A DNA stretch of 64,000 nucleotides from positions 186,001 through 250,000 of the forward strand of contig NZ_BPQD01000002.1 in the NCBI RefSeq assembly GCF_022179065.1. The letters are read 5' to 3'. The stretch is from Methylobacterium adhaesivum. Lineage in GTDB: Bacteria > Pseudomonadota > Alphaproteobacteria > Rhizobiales > Beijerinckiaceae. The translations under genes and the position numbers were made by a program. Under the pieces are notes generated by a model. The model did not search any database. It was not told where the DNA came from and saw only the letters and a list, made by a program, of their open reading frames with translations. Positions 17,893 to 26,536 of this stretch are shown here, piece by piece. Each line of letters starts with the position of its first letter. Position 1 is the stretch's first letter.

Positions 17893-20848
17893 GTCCGTCT
17901 CCCCGCGCCGCCTGTGGCGGGCCGTGGGCGAGGCTGGGCTCGTGGCCGGTCTCCTCCTCGGCGGCTGGCAGATCGGTCGTCGCCATGCGATCGCGCAAAC
18001 CGGCCTCGCTCCGGCCTGGATGGATCCGGGAACCGTCGAGGTGGCCATCGAGGCGCTCGTCGTCGGCCTGTCCATCTGCATGGTCGCGGGCCTCGCCATC
18101 ACGAGGCACTGGCGGGAACGCCGCTTGGCAGCGGAGGCGGACGGCGCGCGACGCCTGTTCGTGGACCTGTTCGAGGCCGCTTCCGACCCACAGATTCTGT
18201 TCGGTATCGCCGCCGATGGGGAGATCCGGGCCGAACGAGCGAACGCGGCGGCACGCCGCGTGCTGTCGCTGCCGGAGGATGCAGACGAACGACCCTTCGC
18301 GGATCGCCTGCCGCCGGAGGCCGCCGAGGCGATGCGCCCGCACCTTGCGCGGGCCATCGCGACGGGCGAACCGTTGCGCGTCGCGGATGACGAAGTCCGG
18401 CTCGGCGCCCTGCGCTGGGTCGATTCCACATACCTGCCCCTGCGCGAGACCGCCTCGGGCTCCGTCACCCGCGTCTGTGTCAGTCTGCGCGACCGCAGCC
18501 ACGTCGAGGTCGCGGAGGCCGAGGCGCGCGACGCGACACGCCTCCTCGGGATGGCCGAGGAGATCGCCCATGTCGGCCATTGGCATATCGATCTCGCGAC
18601 GTCGTGGCTGACCTGGTCGGATGCGGTCTACCGGATCCACGGCCTCGATCCGGCCGTCTTCACGCCGACGGTCGAGGCCGGCAGCGAAGCCTGCCATCCC
18701 GACGACCGGGCCCGCATGGATGCCTGCATCGCGGGGGCGATCCGCGACCGGACGGGGTTCGAGGTCCGCCTGCGCATCGTCCGGCCGGATGGCGACGTAC
18801 GCGACGTGTTCGCGCGCGGGATCTACCGGAGTGCCGATAGGAGCGGCCATGCCGCGCTGTTCGGCGTGTTCGCGGACGTCACCGACCGTAAGCAGGCGGA
18901 GCGCGCCCTCGCCGAGAAGTCGGCCCTCCTCGAAGCGACCCTCGAAAGCATCGATCAGGGCCTCATGGTGATCGCCGCCGACGGGACCGTCCCGGTCGCC
19001 AACCACCGCGCCATGGAGATCCTGCGCCTGCCCACCGGCATGATCGCCGAGCGTCCCAACTACCGGGAAGTGCGCCGGCATTGCCGCGCCACGGGCGCCT
19101 GGGGCGTCCTCATCCAGGACCCGGCGCACTGGCACCTCGACGGCGAGCGGCGCACCACCGATCTGCGCTCGGAGCGCCGGCGCGCGGACGGCAGCGTCAT
19201 CGAGATCCGCTCCCTGCCGATCCTCGACGGGAAGGGCCATGTCCAGACCCTGACCGACATCACCGACCGGCGCGTAGCCGAGACGCGCCTGCGCGACAGC
19301 GAGGCTCGCTACCGGCTGCTCGCCGACCACACCTCGGACCTCATCCTCCTCGACGATCCGAGCGGGCGCCACCTCTACATCTCACCGGCCGTCGGCCCCA
19401 TGCTCGGCTACACCCTCGACGAGGCGAACGCGGCGGGCCTACGCACCCTCGTCCATCCGGAGGACATCGCCAACCTGTCGGCGACCCTGCACGGCCTCTC
19501 GGCCGCGCGGCCCACGGGATCGGCCGTGTACCGCCTGCGGCATAAGGATGGCCGCGACATCTGGGTTGAGGCGGCGTTCCGGCGCATCGAGGAGCACGGG
19601 GACGTCCAGATCATCCACGCCATCCGCGACGTGACGGAGCGCCACCGCCAGGAAGCCGATCTCGAGCGAGCCAAGGTCGCGGCGGAGGCCGGAGCCCGGG
19701 TGAAGGCCGAGTTCCTCGCCAACATGAGCCACGAGCTGCGCACACCGCTGACCGGCATGCTCGGCGTCCACGATCTGCTCATAAGCGACGCGACCTTGAG
19801 CGTGTCGCAGGCGCGGCTCCTCGGCCTCGCCCAGGAATCGGGGCGTTCCCTCCTCACCATCGTCAACGATATCCTCGACTTCTCGAAGATCGAGGCCGGG
19901 CAGCTCGCCATCGAATCCGTGCCGTTCGGCCTGCGGGCCCTGTTGGAGGCGTGCCGCCAGCTTTCCGTCGAAGCCGCACGCGGACGTCCCGTGGCCATCA
20001 TCGTCGAGGTCGCCCCCGGCATGCCGGACTGGTTCATCGGCGATCCGACCCGCCTGCGGCAGGTGCTGCTGAATCTCGCCACCAACGCCATCAAGTTCAC
20101 CGCGCAGGGCAGCGTCATCCTGCGGGCGCGCTGGAGCGACCAGGGTGCCGTTCCCCTCGTGACCATCGAGGTCGTCGATACGGGTATCGGCATCGCGCCC
20201 TCCGCCATGGCGAACCTGTTCGAGCGCTTCGCCCAGGCCGACGGCTCGATCTCGCGCCAGTACGGCGGCACGGGCCTCGGGCTCGCGATCTCCCGCCGTC
20301 TGGTCCGACTGATGCGCGGCGAGATCGGCGCCACGAGCCGGCTCGGCGTGGGGTCGACCTTCTGGTTCGCCCTGCCCCTGCCGCTCGCCCAAGCGACGGA
20401 CGGGGGACCCGGACGCACCGCCCTCACAGCGCCGGCGCCCCTGGCCCGGCGCCTGCTCCTCGCCGAGGACAATCCCATCAATCAGGAGATCATCGCCACG
20501 GTGTTGCGCCAGAAGGGCCACACGGTCACGGTGGTCGGCGACGGCGAGGGTGCCGTGAGCGCCGTCGCCACGGAGCCGGCCTTCGATCTCGTGCTCATGG
20601 ACGTGCAGATGCCCGGACAGGACGGGCTGGCGGCGACCCGCGCGATCCGTCAGGCCGAGATCGATGCCGGCCGAGCCCGGCTGCCCATCGTGGCGCTCAC
20701 CGCCAACGCCATGGCCGAGGAGATCGCCCGCTGCCGGGCGGCGGGCATGGACGCCCACGTCGCCAAGCCCGTCGATTGGACGCTGCTGTTCTCGACCATC
20801 GACAGCCTGTTGTCGCAGGGAGCACCTGGGACCGACGCGCACGCCTGA
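17873..20848 (+). CDS. PAS-rich hybrid sensor histidine kinase with C-terminal receiver
   Basis: This 991-residue protein has two N-terminal hydrophobic segments (about 20-35 and 60-80). Several PAS-type sensor regions follow: about 95-215, 240-345 (GHWHIDLATSWLTWSDAVYR), 350-470 and 475-600 (TSDLILLDDPSGRHLYISPA). A HisKA domain carries the phospho-acceptor His620 in FLANMSHELRTPLTGMLG, and an HATPase domain has DPTRLRQVLLNLATNAIKFT and GTGLGLAIS. The C-terminal receiver has Asp910 (VLMDVQMPGQDGL) and its conserved Lys (AKPVDW). The start ATG lies inside terC; a GTG at 17885 is an alternative. The signal is unknown. No cognate output regulator is adjacent. Confidence 0.93.
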   Translation: MGFPVSESVSPRRLWRAVGEAGLVAGLLLGGWQIGRRHAIAQTGLAPAWMDPGTVEVAIEALVVGLSICMVAGLAITRHWRERRLAAEADGARRLFVDLFEAASDPQILFGIAADGEIRAERANAAARRVLSLPEDADERPFADRLPPEAAEAMRPHLARAIATGEPLRVADDEVRLGALRWVDSTYLPLRETASGSVTRVCVSLRDRSHVEVAEAEARDATRLLGMAEEIAHVGHWHIDLATSWLTWSDAVYRIHGLDPAVFTPTVEAGSEACHPDDRARMDACIAGAIRDRTGFEVRLRIVRPDGDVRDVFARGIYRSADRSGHAALFGVFADVTDRKQAERALAEKSALLEATLESIDQGLMVIAADGTVPVANHRAMEILRLPTGMIAERPNYREVRRHCRATGAWGVLIQDPAHWHLDGERRTTDLRSERRRADGSVIEIRSLPILDGKGHVQTLTDITDRRVAETRLRDSEARYRLLADHTSDLILLDDPSGRHLYISPAVGPMLGYTLDEANAAGLRTLVHPEDIANLSATLHGLSAARPTGSAVYRLRHKDGRDIWVEAAFRRIEEHGDVQIIHAIRDVTERHRQEADLERAKVAAEAGARVKAEFLANMSHELRTPLTGMLGVHDLLISDATLSVSQARLLGLAQESGRSLLTIVNDILDFSKIEAGQLAIESVPFGLRALLEACRQLSVEAARGRPVAIIVEVAPGMPDWFIGDPTRLRQVLLNLATNAIKFTAQGSVILRARWSDQGAVPLVTIEVVDTGIGIAPSAMANLFERFAQADGSISRQYGGTGLGLAISRRLVRLMRGEIGATSRLGVGSTFWFALPLPLAQATDGGPGRTALTAPAPLARRLLLAEDNPINQEIIATVLRQKGHTVTVVGDGEGAVSAVATEPAFDLVLMDVQMPGQDGLAATRAIRQAEIDAGRARLPIVALTANAMAEEIARCRAAGMDAHVAKPVDWTLLFSTIDSLLSQGAPGTDAHA

Positions 20849-20868
20849 AACGGGTCGGGTGCGAGGCC

Positions 20869-21120
20869 TCAGCCTTCGAGCACGCCCCAGGACGGCTTCC
20901 ACACGGATTTCGGATCGATCACCACGATCTCGAGGCCGCCCTCGTTGGCGACATGCACGGCGATGCCGAAGGCCTCGGCCACGGGCAGGGCCCCGGTGCT
21001 GCTGAACAATGCGCCGTCGGCGAGCTTGACCGTGCCGGTCACCGCGTCGCCCTGACGATCGAGGCACAGGGTGACGGCGCCCGCCAGGGGGGCACCGACG
21101 CGCCGGAAGGGTTTTGCCAT
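20869..21120 (-). CDS. Small conserved-looking hypothetical protein
   Basis: This 83-residue protein starts MAKPFRRVGAPLAGAVTLCL and ends with SVWKPSWGVLEG. It reads like a small beta-rich fold and has normal coding composition, but I do not recognise a family. The frame is open upstream to 21408 only as a shadow of rpsI; the ATG at 21120 avoids crossing the rpsI terminator. It converges on the sensor kinase gene, 20 bases away. Confidence 0.6.
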   Translation of the reverse strand: MAKPFRRVGAPLAGAVTLCLDRQGDAVTGTVKLADGALFSSTGALPVAEAFGIAVHVANEGGLEIVVIDPKSVWKPSWGVLEG

Positions 21121-21160
21121 CGGGGAGCTTCTCCACGCTGCGTGAAAGGCCTGATTGCAC

Positions 21161-21187
21161 GAAAAAAGGGCGGCTGTGACGCCGCCC
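21161..21187 (-). terminator. Intrinsic terminator of the rplM-rpsI operon
   Basis: GGGCGGC (21168-21174) and GCCGCCC (21181-21187) form a perfect 7-bp stem. On the minus strand it is followed by TTTTTTC. It sits about 30 bases past the rpsI stop. Confidence 0.85.
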
Positions 21188-21217
21188 TTCCCGCAAAGAC
21201 CCGTAGGACCGACCGTT

Positions 21218-21697
21218 TTAGCGCTTCGAGAACTGGAAGCTGCGGCGGGCCTTCTTGCGGCCGTACTTCTTGCGCTCGACCACGCGGCTGTCGCGGGTGA
21301 GGAAGCCTTCGCGCTTGAGCGGCGTGCGCAGCTCGGGCTCGTAGTAGGTGAGCGCCTTCGACAGGCCGTGGCGCACGGCGCCGGCCTGACCCGAGAGACC
21401 GCCGCCATGCACCGTGACGGTGATGTCGTACTGATCGACGCGGTTGGCGATCTGCAGGGGCTGGCGCAGGATCATGCGCAGCACGGGACGGGCGAAGTAG
21501 GTCTCGACGGCGCGGCCGTTGACCACCACGGTGCCGTTGCCAGGCTTGATCCAGACGCGGGCGACCGCGTCCTTGCGCTTGCCGGTGGCATAGGCGCGGC
21601 CCTGGGCATCGAGCTTCTGCACGTGGACGGGAGCGGCGTTCTCGGGGTTCTCGACGTTGCCGCGGGTGAGGTCGGAGAGGGACTGGAGGGTCGCCAT
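21218..21697 (-). CDS. rpsI: Small ribosomal subunit protein uS9
   Basis: This 159-residue uS9 has the hallmark [19 protein letters not shown] core, [21 protein letters not shown], and the C-terminal [17 protein letters not shown] tail that reaches the ribosomal P site. An N-terminal extension of about 30 residues ([14 protein letters not shown]...) is common in alphaproteobacteria. The ATG lies 2 bases after the rplM stop, so the pair is co-translated. Confidence 0.98.
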   Translation of the reverse strand: MATLQSLSDLTRGNVENPENAAPVHVQKLDAQGRAYATGKRKDAVARVWIKPGNGTVVVNGRAVETYFARPVLRMILRQPLQIANRVDQYDITVTVHGGGLSGQAGAVRHGLSKALTYYEPELRTPLKREGFLTRDSRVVERKKYGRKKARRSFQFSKR

Positions 21698-21699
21698 GA

Positions 21700-22173
21700 T
21701 CAAGCGCTCACGTTCTTGCGGTTGAGGCTGCCGACGTCGAGCGCCTGCGGCTGCTGGGCGGTGTGGGGATGCTCGGAGCCCTTGTAGACCCGGAGGTTGC
21801 CCATGATCTGGCGGAACAGGGGACCGCGCGGGAGCATGCGCTCCACGGCCTTCTCCACGACGCGCTCGGGGAACCGGCCGTCGAGGATGAACTTCGCGGT
21901 CCGCTCCTTGATGCCGCCCGGGTAACCGGTGTGGTGGTAGTACACCTTCTGCTCGCGCTTGCGGCCGGTGAACTTCACCTTCTCGGCGTTGATGACGATG
22001 ACGTTGTCGCCGCAATCGACGTGGGGCGTGTAAGCGGCCTTGTGCTTGCCACGCAGACGCATCGCGATGATGGTGGCGAGCCGGCCGACGACCAAGCCCT
22101 CCGCATCGACGATGATCCACTTCTTGTCGACATCGGCGGGCTTCAGCGAAAAGGTCTTTTGCGCGCTGCTCAT
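21700..22173 (-). CDS. rplM: Large ribosomal subunit protein uL13
   Basis: This 157-residue uL13 has [41 protein letters not shown] and [15 protein letters not shown], and ends NRKNVSA. I prefer the ATG at 22173 ([11 protein letters not shown]) to the one at 22188, following family starts. It heads the rplM-rpsI operon; the preceding 400 bases contain repeat-like stem-loops rather than genes. Confidence 0.97.
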   Translation of the reverse strand: MSSAQKTFSLKPADVDKKWIIVDAEGLVVGRLATIIAMRLRGKHKAAYTPHVDCGDNVIVINAEKVKFTGRKREQKVYYHHTGYPGGIKERTAKFILDGRFPERVVEKAVERMLPRGPLFRQIMGNLRVYKGSEHPHTAQQPQALDVGSLNRKNVSA

Positions 22174-22364
22174 CCCGTGACGTTCCATACTGCTTTGAAA
22201 AGGATGCGCCGCCGCGTTCGAGACGCGACGGCGTTGGCCGGTCTCTAGGGGGTGATCGCGGCGCCGTCAAGTCCGAATGCGATTTCGCATGGCGATATGG
22301 CGAAAACTGCAATCATTCGAGGGGGTTCGGATGAGTGGTATTGGAGTACCGCAAGGTGCACATC

Positions 22365-22551
22365 CCTTCTCCCCTCTGCGGGAGAAGGTGGCCCGCGCAG
22401 CGGGTCGGATGAGGGGTGTGGCCGATCCGGAGAGATCGCCCCCTCTTGCGGGACTTCGTCCCGACCCGCCCACTCCGGGGGCACCCTCCCCCACCTCACA
22501 TCGGGCCTGCCCGATTTGAGCATTCGCGTGCGGATCTCGGGCAAGCCCGAG
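22365..22551. repeat. Intergenic repeat-like block with three stem-loops
   Basis: CCTTCTCCC (22365-22373) pairs with GGGAGAAGG (22380-22388). ATCGGGC/GCCCGAT (22500-22515) and CTCGGGC/GCCCGAG (22536-22551) form two more compact stems. The first is the widespread CTCCC-CTCTGC-GGGAG type of dispersed element; a second, shorter copy is at 55249-55271. The block occupies most of the gap between the thioesterase gene and rplM, with no gene in it. Confidence 0.6.
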
Positions 22552-22578
22552 GTCCGTGGGGGAGGATTCTTCCTGGTC

Positions 22579-23010
22579 TCACCGCTCCGGCGGGATCGAA
22601 TACGTCCCCGTCGCGTGGCAGACGAGATCCTCCGAATCGGGCGCGGTGAGCGCCACCTCGCCCACCGCCAGCCGGCGCCCAAGTTTCAGGAGACGCGCTT
22701 CGGCCACCAGCCCAGTCGGGCCGGGCTTTCGCAGGAAATTGAAGCTGAGATTCGTGGTGACGGCCAGCGCCACGGGGCCGATGCTGGCGAGGATCGCCGC
22801 GTAGAGAGCGTAGTCGGCCAGCGCCATCATGGCCGGCCCCGAGACGGTGCCGCCGGGGCGCAGGTGCCGGGCGTGATGGTCCATCCGCATGGTCGCCCGC
22901 AACGGGCCGACCGCGACGAGGTGATAGGTGCGCCCGCCGTGATGCATCTGCGGAAACGCCGCATCTAGGAACGCCAGGGTTTCTTCGAGGGTCATCGCAG
23001 TCTCGGCCAT
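22579..23010 (-). CDS. PaaI-type acyl-CoA thioesterase (hot-dog fold)
   Basis: This 143-residue single hot-dog protein has the PaaI-like central helix GGTVSGPAMMALADYALYAAIL, preceded by the HHGGRTYHLV strand and followed by LAVTTNLSFNFLRKPGP. Such enzymes hydrolyse acyl- or phenylacetyl-CoA thioesters; the substrate is not known here. An in-frame ATG at 22995 (MTLEETL) is an alternative start. It is divergent from the CoA-binding protein gene. Confidence 0.82.
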   Translation of the reverse strand: MAETAMTLEETLAFLDAAFPQMHHGGRTYHLVAVGPLRATMRMDHHARHLRPGGTVSGPAMMALADYALYAAILASIGPVALAVTTNLSFNFLRKPGPTGLVAEARLLKLGRRLAVGEVALTAPDSEDLVCHATGTYSIPPER

Positions 23011-23051
23011 GCCGCCCTTGCAGCACGCCTCGGCCTGTCCGACAACCGGAC

Positions 23052-23471
23052 ATGGCCCACGACAGCTACGACCCCGCCCTGATCCGCCGGATCCTCACCG
23101 AGACAAAGAGCATCGCCCTGGTCGGCGCCTCGGCGAATCCCGCCCGCCCGAGCCACCACGTCATGGAATTTCTGCTCGCGCGCGGGTTTCGCGTGACCCC
23201 GGTCAATCCCGGGCTCAGTGGGCAGACACTCCTGGGCCAGCGGGTGGTGGCGCGGCTGGCCGATCTGCCTGAGCCCGTCGATATGGTGGAGATCTTTCGC
23301 CAGTCCGACGCGGCGGGTGGGGTGGTGGACGAGGCGTTGGCCTTGGCCCAACCTCCGCGCTTCATTTGGATGCAGATCGGGGTTCGGGATGAGGCTTCTG
23401 CCGCCCGGGCTGAGGCGAAGGGCGTTGTGGTGGTGATGGATCGGTGCCCAAAGATTGAGATTAAGCTATAA
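23052..23471 (+). CDS. CoA-binding domain protein (YccU-like)
   Basis: This 139-residue protein has a Rossmann-type CoA-binding fold: SIALVGASANPARPSHHVME (about 20-40), then FRVTPVNPGLSGQTLLGQRV, and a C-terminal GVVVVMDRCPKIEIKL. The family binds CoA and sometimes modifies metabolism or acylation, but the role is unsettled. Its last 11 bases overlap the 3' end of the convergent AT-rich nuclease-like gene, so the island border is exactly at this stop codon. Confidence 0.85.
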   Translation: MAHDSYDPALIRRILTETKSIALVGASANPARPSHHVMEFLLARGFRVTPVNPGLSGQTLLGQRVVARLADLPEPVDMVEIFRQSDAAGGVVDEALALAQPPRFIWMQIGVRDEASAARAEAKGVVVVMDRCPKIEIKL

Positions 23472-24885
23472 TGGAACGAAATTTTTCTTCTAATCGCCTC
23501 GATACAAATTCATTATTCAAATTGGACTTTGCTTCTAACATCTCAATCATGTCATCATCAGACAACGGTATTATATAACCCTGCTGCCTACTCGCAGCAT
23601 CTTTGCATCTTTTCATCAATAAATCGTCATTGTCTGCCGACCTATAAGTTATAAATCCGAACTTTCCTCTGTTGGAGTCAAACCGTCCTAAGAGTTGGTC
23701 GGACTCTACATTCGCAATATCTTTGGAATAATTTTTACATTCTATTATAACCGTATTTGCGTTAATTAGCTGATCGTTTCGACGTCGGGAAAAAAATCCT
23801 GTGTCTGCAGCATTTGTAAAGACAATATCGATACGCTTTCTCCCATCGTGGATCTCCCATTCTTTATGTGGCTGAACAAGGTCAGGGAAAAACAGCGTTG
23901 TAAGGGCTCCAGTTACGAGAGAATGATAAGCATCTGCATGTTCCTCGCCTTTGGGAATTTTTCTCAATTCCAGCGCAATTTTTTTGCAAGTGCTGGTGAT
24001 TGAAGGGCTTTCGTCATCGAAATACGTCATAGCTCGATGCTTCTGAGCAAGATCCTTATATGCTTCCAAGAGCTCTGGATGCAAAGCAACTGTATCAGCA
24101 ATCATCTCCTTTGACTTAGGGTGATGCTTGCGGACCTCAGTTTTATATACGATTGGCTCTCCCCGGAGCATGTGCACCAGAGCATCATTTGCCCTGTAAT
24201 GCTCAGCTACAAGAAAATCAGTTATTTGTTTATTATAAAACTCTTGACTATCGAGAGATAATTTACGCCTTACTATAAATTTTGGTACTAAAATAACCGG
24301 ACTATCTTCAATATGAGGAATATTTATATGCTTTGATATCCAAGTTTTTCTATCGTTGTCCCACATCGGCGGTCCAGAGTATCGTTTAACCGGAACATTG
24401 AATAGGCCACATTGCTGTTCCGTATAATTAACCAGAAGCTTTCGAATGATATTCGTCGTAAGATCAGAGATCTTGTCACGGTCTATACCTTCAACATACA
24501 AAGCCATTTCAGATATGTCTGAAATAAGACCAGTTTTAAAAGCTTTACTGCGCCGAATTGCAGATATTAACTGTCGCGCCTGACCATTTCCTACCCCTCG
24601 GCCTCGCGGACTCCCAGATGAAACACCAAGGAAGGTCTCTTTAGGCTCGGTTAAATGGGACATTAGGAATATAGCGCGGTCGTTATTCCCAGCCCTTAAT
24701 GCATTCAGAACCTCATTAAAAAAGCTTCTAACATAATCCGATGCTTTGCTTGACCAAATATCGTCTTGTATTTCAATGGCATATGGATCAACATAAACAC
24801 GAGTATCGTAATCGTTACTTACATCAACAAAATCAAGCTCATGCTCACTTAGTTCAATCGCAAAGTATTCTGAGAATTTTGGCAT
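23461..24885 (-). CDS. Predicted PD-(D/E)XK nuclease-like protein of unknown family on an AT-rich island
   Basis: This 474-residue protein has no family I can name. Its C-terminal part shows a PD-(D/E)XK-type core: an Asp at about 353 in GRKRIDIVF, then NTVIIECKNYS with Glu382 and Lys384, followed by QLLGRF, as in Mrr-like restriction endonucleases. The N-terminal 300 residues are mixed helix and strand with the motif FVDVSNDYDTRVYVDPYAIE and no recognised helicase or ATPase. Base composition is strikingly AT-rich compared with all neighbours, and codon use differs, indicating recent transfer. It stands alone with no methylase. The ATG at 24885 is preferred to those at 24897 and 24900. An anti-phage role is an inference. 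Confidence 0.6.
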   Translation of the reverse strand: MPKFSEYFAIELSEHELDFVDVSNDYDTRVYVDPYAIEIQDDIWSSKASDYVRSFFNEVLNALRAGNNDRAIFLMSHLTEPKETFLGVSSGSPRGRGVGNGQARQLISAIRRSKAFKTGLISDISEMALYVEGIDRDKISDLTTNIIRKLLVNYTEQQCGLFNVPVKRYSGPPMWDNDRKTWISKHINIPHIEDSPVILVPKFIVRRKLSLDSQEFYNKQITDFLVAEHYRANDALVHMLRGEPIVYKTEVRKHHPKSKEMIADTVALHPELLEAYKDLAQKHRAMTYFDDESPSITSTCKKIALELRKIPKGEEHADAYHSLVTGALTTLFFPDLVQPHKEWEIHDGRKRIDIVFTNAADTGFFSRRRNDQLINANTVIIECKNYSKDIANVESDQLLGRFDSNRGKFGFITYRSADNDDLLMKRCKDAASRQQGYIIPLSDDDMIEMLEAKSNLNNEFVSRRLEEKFRSIIA

Positions 24886-25131
24886 GGAACCCGCCATCAT
24901 TTGAAAAAATAGGAAGGGCCTATTTGATAATCAGGCCGCAACGAGTTGTTGGGAACAATACCTCCACTCCCAGATACGCTTAAAAACTGGGCTGATTAGC
25001 AATTTGCGTAAAGCTCTCAGTAGGACATTTGAGCATCTAACGAAAGTTATGCACAGCTTATAAGCAAACAAATGTGTTTTAATTATCACCTGAAGTAATA
25101 AATAGTATTTAATCTGATTTTTGCAAAATTA
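24886..25131. other. AT-rich non-coding part of the island
   Basis: About 246 bases of very AT-rich sequence lie upstream of the nuclease-like gene and reach the 3' end of the MHS transporter gene. It includes small inverted repeats (for example ATAGG/CCTAT near 24910). It has no tRNA, integrase or clear direct repeat that I could see. It presumably carries the promoter of the nuclease-like gene. Confidence 0.5.
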
Positions 25132-26415
25132 TTATATATCTGCCTGCTTAGTCTCCTCCATTAACAGGACAGCAATAAAACTAATCCCAGCGGCCACCGC
25201 CAGATACAACCCCACCCAACCCACACCACCCCATTCACTCAACCGCTGCGCCAGATACGGCGCGGCGGAGGCCCCCAGAATCCCCGCGAGATTGTAGGTC
25301 ACGGACGCCCCGGTGTAGCGCACCCGCGTCGGAAACAGTTCCGGCAGCAGCGCCCCCATGGGGCCGAACAGCCAGCCCATGGCGAAGAGGCCGAGACACA
25401 GGAAGCCCAGCACGAGGCCACCCTGGCCGCTGCCGAGCATCGGCCCGAGGGCGAGGCCCAGGGCGGCGGTGAAGACGAGACCGGAGAGGAGGACGGGGCG
25501 GCGGCCGTAAGCGTCGGCGGCCCAGCCCGAGAGCGGGATGCCCAGCCCCATGAACAGCACGGCGACGCACTCGAACAGTAGGAAGGTCGGCCGGGTGAAA
25601 CCCAGCGTCGAGACGCCGTAGCTGAGGGCGAACACCGTCGAGAGGTAGAAGACCGCGTAGCACGACACCATGGCGAAGGTGCCGAGCAAGGTCGCGCGGA
25701 TGTGTTTGGTGAAGATCACCGCGAGCGGCACGCGCTCGGGCGCGGCCTTCTCCAAGGCGGCGCGGAAGACAGGCGTTTCCGTGAGCTTCAGGCGGACATA
25801 GAGCCCGACGCCCACGAGTACGGCGGAGGCGAGGAAGGGAATGCGCCAGCCCCAGGCCTGGAAGTCGGCGGGGCTCAGCGCCAGGGCCAGGCCGAGGAAA
25901 CCGAGATTGGCGGTGATGAAGCCGACGGGCGCCCCGAGCTGCGGGAAGATGCCGTAGAGGGCGCGTCGCCCCGGCGGTGCGTTCTCCACGGCCAGCAGAG
26001 CCGCCCCGCCCCATTCGCCGCCGAATCCCACACCCTGGCCGAAGCGCAGGACGCAGAGGGCGAGCGGCGCCCACCAGCCGGCGGTGGCATAGGACGGCAG
26101 GCAGCCGATGAGCACCGTCGAGAGGCCCATGATCATCAGGGAGGCGACCAACGTGGCCTTGCGCCCGACCCGGTCGCCGAAATGCCCGAAGAACGCCGCC
26201 CCGAGGGGCCGGGCGATGAACGCGATGGAGAAGGTCGCGAACGCCGCGAGCGTCTGTACCGCCGGATCGCCGGGCGGGAAGAAGATCGGCCCGATCACCA
26301 GGGCGGCGGCCGTGGCGTAGACGTAGAAATCGTAGAATTCGATGGCCGTGCCGACGAAGCTCGCGATGAGGATGCGCGCGGCGGGGATGGGTGGGGGTGA
26401 GGAAAGCTGGGCCAT
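25132..26415 (-). CDS. MHS-family (metabolite:H+ symporter) MFS transporter
   Basis: This 427-residue protein has 12 predicted helices. It begins with the MHS signature SFVGTAIEFYDFYVYATAAAL and has FGHFGDRVGRKATL in loop 2-3 and RFGQGVGFGGEWGGAALLA in helix 4. MHS members move carboxylates, betaines or proline with protons across the inner membrane. The final 60 bases of the gene are noticeably more AT-rich than the rest, merging into the island. The substrate is not predictable, though neighbouring catabolic genes suggest a carboxylate. Confidence 0.88.
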   Translation of the reverse strand: MAQLSSPPPIPAARILIASFVGTAIEFYDFYVYATAAALVIGPIFFPPGDPAVQTLAAFATFSIAFIARPLGAAFFGHFGDRVGRKATLVASLMIMGLSTVLIGCLPSYATAGWWAPLALCVLRFGQGVGFGGEWGGAALLAVENAPPGRRALYGIFPQLGAPVGFITANLGFLGLALALSPADFQAWGWRIPFLASAVLVGVGLYVRLKLTETPVFRAALEKAAPERVPLAVIFTKHIRATLLGTFAMVSCYAVFYLSTVFALSYGVSTLGFTRPTFLLFECVAVLFMGLGIPLSGWAADAYGRRPVLLSGLVFTAALGLALGPMLGSGQGGLVLGFLCLGLFAMGWLFGPMGALLPELFPTRVRYTGASVTYNLAGILGASAAPYLAQRLSEWGGVGWVGLYLAVAAGISFIAVLLMEETKQADI

Positions 26416-26536
26416 GGCCGCCGCTTTAGCGAAGCCGGTTCGGGGCGCCTAGGGCGTCGGAGACGGCGGCGTCGCGCATTCGTCCGGGCGCCGGCACCCG
26501 GACGCTGGCGCGGCGTTCGGTGGAGCGCGTGGCGGC

